From NCBI RefSeq assembly GCF_003946215.1, contig NZ_RHOW01000023.1, positions 1 through 34,954 on the forward strand: DNA of 34,954 bases, written 5' to 3'. Shown here in pieces: positions 7,494 through 15,950 of this stretch. The notes beneath the pieces are model-generated. The model was not told the DNA's origin. It saw only the letters and a list, made by a program, of their open reading frames with translations, and made no database searches. The stretch is from Lapidilactobacillus mulanensis. Lineage in GTDB: Bacteria > Bacillota > Bacilli > Lactobacillales > Lactobacillaceae. Each line of letters begins with the position of its first letter. Position 1 is the first letter of the stretch. A program made the translations under genes and the position numbers.

Positions 7494-7527
7494 AATCAGC
7501 CAGATTAGCCACTGGCTGATTTTTTTT
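7494..7527 (+). terminator. Intrinsic terminator of the short unit
   Basis: AATCAGCCAG (7494-7503) pairs with CTGGCTGATT (7512-7521) and eight T residues follow: a perfect 10-bp stem. Confidence 0.88.
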
Positions 7528-7531
7528 GTGC

Positions 7532-7558
7532 AAAAAAAGCCACCATATTCGTGGTGAC
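7532..7558 (-). terminator. Intrinsic terminator of the EcsC-family gene
   Basis: On the minus strand GTCACCAC (7551-7558) pairs with GTGGC (7539-7544 region), followed by seven T. It lies back to back with the rightward terminator at 7494-7527. Confidence 0.75.
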
Positions 7559-7592
7559 ACTAATAAGTATTGATTAGTTGTTCAAATGTTGG

Positions 7593-8384
7593 CTAAGAAA
7601 TAGTAGTATTGCCATTTCCATCGTTTATAAAACTGTGTTGTTTTACAGCTTCTATCTGCTCATCGGTGGCCGATAAAGTCGTCGCAAATGATTTGACTAG
7701 CTTATTTCCCATCGGTTTGAACGTGACAAACGTTAATGCCCCTGAAGCAACGCCACCAACTATTGGGACAGTCTTGGTAATAAAGCTCGAAGTTGTTTTT
7801 TTAGTTACCTGAATTCCAATTGCAGTACCAACTTTCTTCATAATTGGATACCAGACTGTTCTTGTGACGGCTGTTTGCAAAAATTTACGGCTTGCGGTGT
7901 TGCTAAGACCTTTTGCAATGAACATTAGGCTGGAATTGGCGGCTGCGACACCTAGCATGATGCCAAGATAAATTAAGAGATCTCTTTTGCCATCTTCAAG
8001 CAGATTACCGTCGTCATTGTAAATACTAGGTTGTCCAAAAATGTAGGCAATTTCTTGCGCCATTCGAATTGAAAAGGCAAAATATTGAGCGATGTCTGCA
8101 GCACCTGCAGGGACTAGCGTTACTAGATTTGAAGGAAGTCCAGCTGCAAAAGAAAAGAATGTACTTTTTTCAGCATCACGTAAAACAACGCGTTTTGCCG
8201 CCTTAATCAATGTTTCAATCGGGTAAACAGCTTGAGGACCGAAGTGAATAATCTTCTCTAGTTGATCTGATGTGCTTTTACTAAAGCTCTTTCGCAGAAA
8301 TGCTTCTCGGTCAACTCTAACGCCCGGTAATTTGATTGCTTGCTCAATTATTGGTGGAAGCGTGAAGACATTACTATTCTTCAT
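7593..8384 (-). CDS. EcsC-family protein
   Basis: A 263-residue protein with the glycine- and alanine-rich helices typical of EcsC proteins, for example FAAGLPSNLVTLVPAGAADI, LGIMLGVAAANSS and a C-terminal VGGVASGALTFVTFKPMG. EcsC was named from the Bacillus ecs ABC-transporter operon; its molecular role is unclear. Here it is a single gene with no ecsA or ecsB nearby. ATG 8384 follows AGAGGT. It has its own terminator. Assignment rests on motif resemblance only. Confidence 0.65.
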   Translation of the reverse strand: MKNSNVFTLPPIIEQAIKLPGVRVDREAFLRKSFSKSTSDQLEKIIHFGPQAVYPIETLIKAAKRVVLRDAEKSTFFSFAAGLPSNLVTLVPAGAADIAQYFAFSIRMAQEIAYIFGQPSIYNDDGNLLEDGKRDLLIYLGIMLGVAAANSSLMFIAKGLSNTASRKFLQTAVTRTVWYPIMKKVGTAIGIQVTKKTTSSFITKTVPIVGGVASGALTFVTFKPMGNKLVKSFATTLSATDEQIEAVKQHSFINDGNGNTTIS

Positions 8385-8541
8385 TGGTATTTACCTCTGC
8401 TCTTGTCGTAAAGAAAGATTTATTTAACTCATTATCTCACACCTTGTTTGAAATGTAGATACTAAAAATCCGCAAAAAAAACACAACCCATATTAGATGC
8501 AGTGATCACTACATCAATATTATTTGTTGGAGGTAACAGAG

Positions 8542-8991
8542 ATGAAGAAACACAAAGTTATAATAGGGTTGGGTATTGTTGTGGCTATCGTGAGCTTTTC
8601 CGTAATATATGGGATAATCATGAATCGTAGTGAGGATGAGGCGCCATATTTTGAATCTAAAACGACTAACGTGATTTTGTCTTCTAAAGTTAACAGATTG
8701 ACTGATGCGCAAGAAAAATCATTTTATAAACTTGCTCGTCGGGCAGTTAAATTAGCGACGAGAGAAGAAGATAATGATCCAGCCGATTGGAAAAATATAA
8801 AAGATTACAGCCTCTATATCGAAAAGAGTAAAGAGAAACATCAATATCAGTTTATTTACACCGTAAAGACAACGAAACCCATACAAGTTAAAGTTCAATA
8901 TACAATAATGATTCGATTAGAAAGTAAATATCTTGATGGCGGTAAGGCTCAGATCAAAATAATGAAATTTCACTTAGACAGTATTGAATGA
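8542..8991 (+). CDS. Small membrane-anchored protein of unknown function
   Basis: A 149-residue protein with an N-terminal KKHK followed by one hydrophobic helix (about residues 6-26), then a charged, lysine-rich extracellular part with beta-strand-like ends (YQFIYTVKTTKPIQVKVQYTIMI). There is no lipobox cysteine, so it should be a signal-anchored protein. GGAGG at 8529-8533 is 8 nt before ATG 8542; the TTG at 8524 lies upstream of that site and is rejected. I do not recognise a family. A weak terminator-like hairpin followed by T-rich sequence lies around 9050-9078. Confidence 0.7.
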   Translation: MKKHKVIIGLGIVVAIVSFSVIYGIIMNRSEDEAPYFESKTTNVILSSKVNRLTDAQEKSFYKLARRAVKLATREEDNDPADWKNIKDYSLYIEKSKEKHQYQFIYTVKTTKPIQVKVQYTIMIRLESKYLDGGKAQIKIMKFHLDSIE

Positions 8992-9163
8992 GTTTAAAGA
9001 TTTATCCCCTCTGACTGAGTAACTAATTTCTGTGAGATGTGATTGAAGGTGTGCAGTAAAGCTGCCTCTTTATTTTTTCATTAGCCTTAATCACTTAATT
9101 ATGATAGGCATCGTTGAAGTGAATGTTGACGAAAAAAATCCAGTAAAATAAGTCTGTTATTTC

Positions 9164-9215
9164 TTGCACTTTCATCCAATTTAGTTATACTATATTTATT
9201 GAGTACTCACTCAAT
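9164..9215 (+). promoter_or_regulatory. Promoter and operator of the TetR operon
   Basis: TTGCAC (9164-9169), 16 bp, TATACT (9186-9191). Just downstream the palindrome TTGAGT-actc-ACTCAA (9199-9214) covers the likely start point. Position and symmetry suit a TetR-type dimer and autoregulation. Confidence 0.65.
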
Positions 9216-9305
9216 TATTAGGATGGCCGAAACTTGACCGTTATTTTTTAACATTAGAATGTAAACGCTTATAAAAAGTAAGAGCAAGCAGAAATGAGGA
9301 TGATC

Positions 9306-9950
9306 ATGACTGAAACAGATCTCACCACGCTTTTCACGAAGACGCGGGCGCAGAATAATTTATCAGACAGGCAGCTCAAGGTGTTGCAGGCGAGTTTAAC
9401 TTTGTTCGCCAAAGTTGGCTACGATCGTGCGAGTACGACTGATATTGCTCAGCTAGCCGGTGTTTCTGAAGGCACCGTTTTTTCTCGGTTTAAGACCAAA
9501 GAACAGCTATTGCGCGCGATTTTAACGCCGTTTATCGACCAAGTTTTACCGTTGGCCGCCGATGAATTTCTCGAGCAGCTACAAATGGAAAACTTGCCAC
9601 ACTTCGTCGATTTCATCACCTTCATTACCCATGATCGGATGAGTTTCGTCATGAAAAATCGCGGCGAGTTCAAAATTTTCGTCCAAGAAATGGGCCGCAA
9701 TCCCGAATTATTGCAAATGTTGACGCAACGGCTGAATACGTTGATCAATTCTAGGCTCAGTGAATTATTGATGGCTTATCAAGACAAGGGCGAGCTGGTC
9801 AAATGGGCGCCCATGCGGATCAGTCGCTACATTACCAGCGTGCTTTTAGGCTATCTGTTGCCCAACGTGTTAATGAGTGACGAGCCGCTGGATATTGAGG
9901 CGCAGACACAAGAAGTCGTTGAATTTTTATTGCGTGGCTTGCACGCATAG
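9306..9950 (+). CDS. TetR-family transcriptional regulator
   Basis: A 214-residue repressor with the family's N-terminal helix-turn-helix: VLQASLTLFAKVGYDRAST, then TDIAQLAGVSEGTVFSRFKTKEQL (key parts TTDIAQLAGVSEGT and FSRFKTKEQLL). The C-terminal helical domain would bind an unknown ligand. GAGG at 9296-9299 lies 6 nt before ATG 9306; two earlier in-frame ATGs overlap that site. The stop codon is 12 nt before the start of the large dehydratase-like gene, so the two form an operon, and the palindrome at 9199-9214 is the likely operator. Confidence 0.88.
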   Translation: MTETDLTTLFTKTRAQNNLSDRQLKVLQASLTLFAKVGYDRASTTDIAQLAGVSEGTVFSRFKTKEQLLRAILTPFIDQVLPLAADEFLEQLQMENLPHFVDFITFITHDRMSFVMKNRGEFKIFVQEMGRNPELLQMLTQRLNTLINSRLSELLMAYQDKGELVKWAPMRISRYITSVLLGYLLPNVLMSDEPLDIEAQTQEVVEFLLRGLHA

Positions 9951-9962
9951 GGAGTGATGAAG

Positions 9963-12900
9963 ATGCAAACAGAAATGTTATTTGGTGGGATCGATGTGGG
10001 TTCAACCACGGTCAAGTTAGTGATCATGGATGCCGACTATCAGACGAAGTTTTCGCGGTATGAGCGTCATTTTTCCGATGTGAAAACAGCGAGTAAGAAG
10101 ATTATTCAAGAAGCAATCGACGAGATTGGCGCAAAGATGCCGATCGCGTTTACCATTACCGGTTCTGGCGGGATGGGTTTAGCGCATTTGTTGCAACTGA
10201 AATTCGTCCAAGAAGTCATTGCCTGTACGAAAACCGTCGAAGTTTTGATCCCCGAAACGGATGTCAGTATTGAATTAGGCGGCGAGGATGCTAAAATCAC
10301 GTTTTTTGGTGCATCTTTGGAACAACGGATGAACGGCAGTTGTGCCGGTGGTACGGGTGCCTTTATCGATCAGATGGCAACTTTGCTGAAGACGGATGCA
10401 GATGGCCTCAACGAATTTGCGAAAGATGCTAAGACGCTTCACCCAATTGCCAGTCGCTGTGGCGTTTTTGCCAAAACCGATGTGCAACCACTGATCAATG
10501 ATGGAGTTTCCAAGAGTGATATTTCGGCTAGTATTTTTCAAGCGGTCGTTAATCAAACGATTTCTGGCTTAGCAGCCGGTCATAAAATCAAAGGTAACGT
10601 TGCCTTTTTAGGTGGTCCACTTTATTTCATGGACCAATTGCGCGAACGTTTCATTGAGACGCTACATTTAACCCCCGATGAAGTTATTTTTCCTCCGGAT
10701 CCCCAACTATTCGTGGCTAAAGGGGCTGCGCTCTATGCGGTTGAACAACCTGCGCTAGATTTAGAGACGATCGTGGATCGCTTGCTCAATGGTGACGATT
10801 CGGTCATGCAACCGGCTCATTCACTGGAACCACTTTTTAAAGATGATGATGAATTACAGGAATTCCGCAAGCGCCATGCGCAAGCGCAAGTGGAAACACG
10901 CGACTTAGCTAGTTATCAAGGCGTTGCTTATTTAGGCATCGATGCGGGCTCGACGACGACGAAAGTGGCGTTGGTCAGCGATGATCACAAGTTGCTTTAT
11001 ACGTACTACGATAGCAACGACGGCGATCCACTCGAAAAAACTAAGCAAATCATGCGCGATATGACGCGTAAAATTCCCGCGGGCGTGACGATCGGTAAAG
11101 CGGCCGTCACGGGTTATGGCGAGCATCTGATCAAGAATGCGTTGCGAGTCGATATCGGCGAAGTTGAAACTGTCGCTCATTATCAGGCTGCGCACTATTT
11201 CCAACCTAATGTGGATTTCATTCTCGATATTGGTGGCCAAGATATGAAGGCCATGACGATCAAGAACGATGCACTCTCCACAATTAAATTAAATGAAGCT
11301 TGTTCATCAGGCTGTGGATCGTTTCTCGAGACGTTTGCCACTTCACTGAATTATGACATTAAAGATTTTGCTCAAGCAGCATTGCTGGCGAAGAATCCAT
11401 CTGATCTAGGTTCACGTTGTACAGTGTTTATGAACTCGAAAGTAAAACAAGTTCAAAAAGAAGGCGCCACGATCGGCGATATTGCCGCCGGTTTGTCGGT
11501 TTCGATCATCAAGAATGCCTTGTTCAAAGTCATCAAGATGCGTCGTCCAGAAGATATGGGCAAGCACATCGTTTGTCAGGGTGGGACTTTTTATAACGAA
11601 GCAGTCCTCCGTGCTTTTGAAAAAATTGCCGGTTGTGAAGTTGTCCGCCCCAATATCGCCGGCTTAATGGGCGCTTATGGTGCTGCATTGATCGCCCAAG
11701 CCAACTATAACGAAGGCGACGTTACAACGATGCTTAAGGTCTCGCAGATGGATGATCTGACCTTTACTAAAGAGTACATGCATTGTGGTGGCTGCGAAAA
11801 TAATTGCCCACTGACGATCACAATTTTCAATGACGGGCGTCGTTTTGTCACCGGGAATCGTTGTGAAAAGGGTGAGGCGCGTGGTTTGCGTCAGCACCTA
11901 CCGAAAGAAAATGGCCGCATCAATCTGGTTCAAGAGAAATACAAGTTACTATTCAGTTATCGCCCATTGCGCAAAAAGATGGCGCCTCGCGGTGTGATCG
12001 GCATGCCCCGAGTTCTGAATATGTATGAAAATTATCCGCTCTGGCAAACATTCTTCACGAAATTAGGCATTCGGGCCGAGTTATCGCCCAAAGGTAGCCA
12101 GAAGCAATATGAAAAAGGGATGGAAACCATCCCTTCAGATACGGTTTGTTATCCGGCCAAGCAAGTTCATGGGCATATTCAAGCGCTGATCGATGAAGGG
12201 ATGAAGACTATTTTCTACCCAGCGGTCGTGTATGAAGTTGTCGAAAATAAAAATGCGCAAAATCATTTCAATTGTCCGATCGTTCAATCTTATCCTGACG
12301 TGATCCGCAACAATGTGGATGAAATCCGCGCAGGTGAAGTTGATTATCGTAATCCTTACTTGAATTTGGCAGATCATAAGTCAACTGCCGAGAATTTATA
12401 CCAGACGTTCAAGGATTTTGGCGTTTCCAAAGCCGAAGTGGTTCTGGCATTAGAGGCTGGCTACAAAGAGCTAGAAAACTTCAAACGCACGATCCGTAAT
12501 CGTGGTGAAGATACGCTGAAATTATTGCGTGAAAAAGGTGAACACGGGATCGTTTTAGCCGGTCGTCCTTATCACTTAGATCCAGAAGTGAATCACGGGA
12601 TTTCTCAACTGATGACGGCCGAAGGATTCCACGTGCTGACCGAAGATTCGATCGCACATTTGGGCGACGTTCGTGGCTTGCGCGTCGTCAACCAGTGGGT
12701 TTATCATTCTCGGCTATACGCGGCAGCGCGTGTGGCTGCGAAGACACCTGAACTCGAATTCGTCCAATTGAATTCGTTCGGTTGTGGATTAGACGCGATC
12801 GACACCGACCAAGTTGAAGAAATCATGAGCCAGTATAATCGTTTGTATACCTCGTTGAAAATCGACGAAGGCACAAACATGGGTGCTGTGCGAATTCGCT

Positions 12901-14264
12901 TGCGTTCGCTGAAAGCCGCCGTTTTCGAACGAGCTAAGCGTGAAATCGTCCCAGAAAAACTACACGAAGATCCAATGCCAGTTTCATTTACGGAAGATAT
13001 GAAGGCCGAAGGGTACACACTCTTACTGCCGATGATGTCACCAATTCATCAGCACGGGCTCGTAGACGTCGCTCTACAGGCTTCTGGTTACAACGTGGTC
13101 AACTTACCGATGGATGATCACAACGCCATTGACGTGGGTCAGCGGTACGTTAACAACGATGCCTGCTACCCAGCAATTATCTCAATTGGCCAAATGCTAG
13201 AAGCGCTGCAAAGTGGCAAGTATGATCTGAAAAAGACCGCGGTCATGATGACGCAGACTGGTGGTGGCTGCCGTGCAACGAACTATATTCCGTTGATTCG
13301 CAAGGCCTTAAAAGATGCAGATCTCGAACAGATCCCAGTTGTGTCACTCTCATTAGGCAATCAAGGTGTCGAAGAAACGCCTGGCTTTAAATTCACCTTG
13401 CCACTGCTCAAACGAGTGGCCATCGGTTTTCTCTACGGCGATTTATTCGAACGGGTCGTTTATCGAACTCGCCCTTATGAAATGGAAAAAGGTCAGATCG
13501 ATGCCATGCACGAACAGTGGCTAAAGCTGGTACGGCCGAATGTGGTCAATGGCAATTTCCGTGAATTCAAACGTAACGTCCAACAAATTGTCAAAGATTT
13601 CGACACGGTGCCATTGCGTGATGTGGTCAAACCAAAAGTCGGCGTTGTCGGCGAAATTCTAGTCAAGTATTCACCGATCGCCAATAATGATGTGGTTCAC
13701 TTGCTAGAATCAGAAGGTGCCGAAGCGGTTGTGCCTGACATCGTTGGTTTCATGAATTATTCGTTCTTTAATCAGATTTATAAACATGATGAATTTGGCG
13801 CGTCGATCAAAGCCAAATGGATCGCCGAATTCGGCATGAATCTGATCAAGTGGTGTGAAAAGCCAATGCAAAATGCGTTGACGAGTTCTAATCGTTTCAC
13901 CGGAATTTCCGCCATTGAATCTTTGGCTAATGATGCAAGCAAGGTGCTGTCATTGGGTAATCAAACGGGTGAAGGTTGGTTCTTGACCGGTGAGATGATC
14001 GAGTTGCTGAAGAATGATGTGCCTAATATTATCTGTATGCAACCGTTTGGCTGTTTACCTAACCACATTGTGGGCAAGGGGATGGTTAAGGAGTTGCGGC
14101 GTCAGTTCCCTGGCGCTAACATTGCGCCGATCGATTATGATCCAGGTGCTTCTGTTGTGAATCAGCTGAATCGAATTCGATTGATGTTGGCGACGGCTAA
14201 TAAGAATTTGGCGGCCAAGACAGAAGTGGCAACGCAGGATAAAATTGTTGCGCAGGTGAAATAG
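9963..14264 (+). CDS. Fused activase / 2-hydroxyacyl-CoA dehydratase-like iron-sulfur protein
   Basis: A 1433-residue cytosolic protein. Two ASKHA ATPase domains of the BadF/BcrA/HgdC activase type come first: domain 1 has GGIDVGSTT (near residue 8), GGEDAK and the cluster motif GSCAGGTGAF; domain 2 has GIDAGSTTTK (near 323), DIGGQDMK, EACSSGCGSF and GSRC. Then follow a DUF2229 region (RVLNMYENYPLW, SDTVCYPAKQVHGH) and dehydratase-like parts with conserved cysteines (NDACYPA, GGGCRATNY, MQPFGCLPNH). In known systems the activase uses ATP to drive one electron into a [4Fe-4S] or double-cubane protein for difficult reductions. The substrate here is unknown. GGAG at 9951-9954 is 8 nt before ATG 9963; ATG 9957 is too close. 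Oxygen-sensitive activity is expected. Confidence 0.88.
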   Translation: MQTEMLFGGIDVGSTTVKLVIMDADYQTKFSRYERHFSDVKTASKKIIQEAIDEIGAKMPIAFTITGSGGMGLAHLLQLKFVQEVIACTKTVEVLIPETDVSIELGGEDAKITFFGASLEQRMNGSCAGGTGAFIDQMATLLKTDADGLNEFAKDAKTLHPIASRCGVFAKTDVQPLINDGVSKSDISASIFQAVVNQTISGLAAGHKIKGNVAFLGGPLYFMDQLRERFIETLHLTPDEVIFPPDPQLFVAKGAALYAVEQPALDLETIVDRLLNGDDSVMQPAHSLEPLFKDDDELQEFRKRHAQAQVETRDLASYQGVAYLGIDAGSTTTKVALVSDDHKLLYTYYDSNDGDPLEKTKQIMRDMTRKIPAGVTIGKAAVTGYGEHLIKNALRVDIGEVETVAHYQAAHYFQPNVDFILDIGGQDMKAMTIKNDALSTIKLNEACSSGCGSFLETFATSLNYDIKDFAQAALLAKNPSDLGSRCTVFMNSKVKQVQKEGATIGDIAAGLSVSIIKNALFKVIKMRRPEDMGKHIVCQGGTFYNEAVLRAFEKIAGCEVVRPNIAGLMGAYGAALIAQANYNEGDVTTMLKVSQMDDLTFTKEYMHCGGCENNCPLTITIFNDGRRFVTGNRCEKGEARGLRQHLPKENGRINLVQEKYKLLFSYRPLRKKMAPRGVIGMPRVLNMYENYPLWQTFFTKLGIRAELSPKGSQKQYEKGMETIPSDTVCYPAKQVHGHIQALIDEGMKTIFYPAVVYEVVENKNAQNHFNCPIVQSYPDVIRNNVDEIRAGEVDYRNPYLNLADHKSTAENLYQTFKDFGVSKAEVVLALEAGYKELENFKRTIRNRGEDTLKLLREKGEHGIVLAGRPYHLDPEVNHGISQLMTAEGFHVLTEDSIAHLGDVRGLRVVNQWVYHSRLYAAARVAAKTPELEFVQLNSFGCGLDAIDTDQVEEIMSQYNRLYTSLKIDEGTNMGAVRIRLRSLKAAVFERAKREIVPEKLHEDPMPVSFTEDMKAEGYTLLLPMMSPIHQHGLVDVALQASGYNVVNLPMDDHNAIDVGQRYVNNDACYPAIISIGQMLEALQSGKYDLKKTAVMMTQTGGGCRATNYIPLIRKALKDADLEQIPVVSLSLGNQGVEETPGFKFTLPLLKRVAIGFLYGDLFERVVYRTRPYEMEKGQIDAMHEQWLKLVRPNVVNGNFREFKRNVQQIVKDFDTVPLRDVVKPKVGVVGEILVKYSPIANNDVVHLLESEGAEAVVPDIVGFMNYSFFNQIYKHDEFGASIKAKWIAEFGMNLIKWCEKPMQNALTSSNRFTGISAIESLANDASKVLSLGNQTGEGWFLTGEMIELLKNDVPNIICMQPFGCLPNHIVGKGMVKELRRQFPGANIAPIDYDPGASVVNQLNRIRLMLATANKNLAAKTEVATQDKIVAQVK

Positions 14265-14271
14265 AAAATTG

Positions 14272-14309
14272 AGTCAGTCACTGTGGATTAAATAGTGGCT
14301 GACTTTTTT
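14272..14309 (+). terminator. Intrinsic terminator of the TetR operon
   Basis: AGTCAGTCACT (14272-14282) pairs with AGTGGCTGACT (14293-14303), followed by six to seven T. Confidence 0.88.
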
Positions 14310-14313
14310 GTGT

Positions 14314-14359
14314 GGTTCCGGCGAAATTTGTGGTGGGAACTGGGAGGTTGCTGTGGGAC
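14314..14359 (-). repeat. Half copy of the type B palindromic element
   Basis: Positions 14314-14345 are identical over 32 bases to 14420-14451, the arm of the complete element beside it. The similarity continues through the closing motif GCTGTGGGA and then stops, so hairpins and second arm are missing. It forms a 106-bp-period direct repeat with the full copy and looks like a deletion remnant. Confidence 0.75.
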
Positions 14360-14383
14360 AGTTATAAATTTTATGGACGTTTC

Positions 14384-14645
14384 GAAAAAGCTCAATCTTC
14401 GATTGGTCGTATTTTTTGCGGTTCCGGCGAAATTTGTGGTGGGAACTGGGAAACTGCTGTGGGGACGGCTCCAAGCTTTTGGAAATGCGCCAAAAGTTTT
14501 CCGCCTGAAATGTGAGCTCTTCCAAAATCGGGAAGATCTCATATTTCCCCTTTCTGTAAACTCGCAAAGACCGCTCGTTAACAGAAATATCACTGCAGTC
14601 CCAGTTCCCACCACAAATTTCGCCTAGTCTATTCGGACGAGCTGA
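14384..14645 (-). repeat. Three-hairpin palindromic element, copy 3 (type B)
   Basis: Outer arms 14426-14451 and 14599-14624 are a perfect 26-bp inverted repeat. Read on the minus strand, H1 has TTTCTGT/ACAGAAA, H2 has TGAGATCTTCC/GGAAGAGCTCA with loop CGATTTT, and H3 has CTTTTGG/CCAAAAG with loop CGCATTT. The 3' module CGGAACCGCAAAAAAT...CAATC-gaa-GATTG and T-run lies at about 14384-14425. Against copy 2, paired stem positions differ in step while the fold is kept. Confidence 0.8.
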
Positions 14646-14726
14646 AAATAGTTAGTGTTGAATGTTTAATTTACATTTCTAATTCAAACAATCTTTTTAA
14701 ACTCGCAAAACGAAAATTGGTAAACT

Positions 14727-14828
14727 AGACACACGACAAATTTAAAAATAGGCGCAATCTTTCGCCTAAAACACGATGATATCGGCTTTTTCAACCGATC
14801 TGCACCTATTTTAAAATTTGTCGTGTCT
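14727..14828. repeat. Two-hairpin palindromic element D
   Basis: Arms 14727-14752 and 14805-14828 pair over about 22 bases (core ACACGACAAATTT and AAAATAGG). Inside are AGGCG/CGCCT (14751-14767) and ATCGG/CCGAT (14781-14798) hairpins. It has a multi-arm layout like the other elements but no shared sequence that I can see. It stands alone between two three-hairpin copies. Confidence 0.65.
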
Positions 14829-14861
14829 TATTTTGCTCAGATTTGAAATTCATCACAATTT

Positions 14862-15161
14862 TTATTTTGTTATTCAGAGTAAAGGCTACCTTGATAATCA
14901 AACTTTCAGGAACCCATCTATTCAAATCTTACGCCAAATCAAATAAGTTTAGGTCGAAAGTGCTGGGCAGGCAGTCGTGGCAGTGCTAACCATGTTGGCG
15001 GGCCGTTTTTTGCCCGCCTTACATGGTGGATCGATTCGAGACTTTGCGATCTGTGCAAAAGCTCAAATCGAAGCTCGGAACTTTTCCCGTCCTTGGAAAA
15101 GTGGAGAGCGGTCCCACAGCCACAGACCTGCCTGCCCCAGCACTTTCGACCGCAGGTAGAT
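14862..15161 (+). repeat. Three-hairpin palindromic element, copy 4 (type A)
   Basis: A leader module (about 14862-14951) is shared with copies 1 and 5. Outer arms 14952-14974 and 15128-15151 pair with one bulged base. Inside: H1 CCATGTTGGCGGGC/GCCCGCCTTACATGG, H2 CGATTCGAG-ac-TTTGC/GCAAA-ag-CTC-AAATCG, H3 ACTTTTCC/GGAAAAGT with 7-nt loop CGTCCTT. The closing GCAGTG/CCCACAGC motif matches type B. It ends at CGCAGGTAG, about 20 bp upstream of the phosphatase-gene -10. Confidence 0.8.
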
Positions 15162-15218
15162 CGGCCTTTTATAACATTAAGCGGTATAATTAATTAGAAA
15201 TGATTGGAGGTTGCAACT

Positions 15219-15791
15219 TTGCACAAGACTTTATATCTCATGCGCCACGGCGAAACATTATTCAATCAACTAGGCAAGATCCAAGGACAGTGCGATTCAC
15301 CATTAACCGCCAATGGAATCAAGCAAGCTGAAAAAGCTGCGAAATTTTTCGATGACATTCAGCTGGATCATGTTTATAGCTCACCACTCGAACGCTGCTG
15401 CGATACGACAGAACTGATTTTGAGCGGTCGAATGGCTTACACACGAGTTAAAGGGTTGAAGGAAATGTATTTCGGGGTCTATGAGGCTGAGAGCAAGGCA
15501 CTGTTACCTGCATCGCCACTGGATTATCACACATTTTTTGTCCCGTATGGTGGCGAATCAACGGATGAAGTGAGCCGGCGGATGTTAACAACACTGACAA
15601 AAATTATGCGTGAACCAACTGATCAGACAGTCCTCGCAGTTTCTCACGGGGATGCGATCTTCAATTTTCTGCGTAATTTGATGGATCCGTTGGCTGAATG
15701 GGAGATCGGATTTACCAATTGTATTATTTTCAAGCTTGAGTTTACGGATGACGGGTTTAACTTGATCGATATTATTCGCCAGGCCGATTAA
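15219..15791 (+). CDS. Histidine phosphatase family protein (phosphoglycerate mutase-like)
   Basis: A 190-residue enzyme of the branch-2-like phosphoglycerate mutase superfamily. The catalytic histidine lies in LYLMRHGETLFNQ, with arginine in SSPLERCCDT, glutamate in LKEMYFGVYEAE and the second histidine in LAVSHGDAI. Its substrate is not predictable; lactobacilli have several of these phosphatases. The start is TTG 15219, because GGAGG (15206-15210) lies 8 nt upstream; the TTG at 15204 overlaps that site. A TATAAT at 15185-15190 gives a likely promoter. It is a single gene placed just after a palindromic element. Confidence 0.85.
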   Translation: MHKTLYLMRHGETLFNQLGKIQGQCDSPLTANGIKQAEKAAKFFDDIQLDHVYSSPLERCCDTTELILSGRMAYTRVKGLKEMYFGVYEAESKALLPASPLDYHTFFVPYGGESTDEVSRRMLTTLTKIMREPTDQTVLAVSHGDAIFNFLRNLMDPLAEWEIGFTNCIIFKLEFTDDGFNLIDIIRQAD

Positions 15792-15840
15792 TTAATGTCT
15801 CAGTCGAAATTAGAACGATCAATCTTTTTTGCCAGTAGGG

Positions 15841-15871
15841 TTGCCTTTGACTCGACTCAAAGGTTTATAAT
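15841..15871 (+). promoter_or_regulatory. MerR-type promoter of the MerR gene
   Basis: TTGCCT (15841-15846), an over-long 19-bp spacer, and TATAAT (15866-15871). The spacer holds the near-palindrome CCTTTGACTCGACTCAAAGG. A 19-bp spacer with a centred palindrome is the mark of promoters untwisted by MerR activators. It matches the promoter at 18581-18611 closely. Confidence 0.82.
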
Positions 15872-15950
15872 GTGTTGAGATGTTTATGACCGATTATTTG
15901 ATGACGATAAACATGAATGTGGGTCAAGTATACCGAGGCAGGTGCTATCG

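Larger units (their letters stand above)
7375..7527 (+). ncRNA. Short transcription unit: candidate small RNA or orphan attenuator
   Basis: Bounded by a good promoter (7340-7368) and a strong terminator (7494-7527), giving a transcript of about 150 nt. The next gene is on the opposite strand, so this is not the leader of a downstream gene. AACCGAT (about 7420-7426) can pair with ATCGGTT (about 7465-7471), which can instead pair partly with ACCGA at 7490-7494, a layout like an attenuator. It may encode the 21-residue peptide below, act as an RNA, or be a remnant leader. Confidence 0.5.

Noticed and set aside
934-15161. Insertion sequence or composite transposon bounded by the inverted type A copies
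   Set aside because: No transposase lies between them, the enclosed genes are ordinary chromosomal genes, and further copies at other places explain the symmetry.
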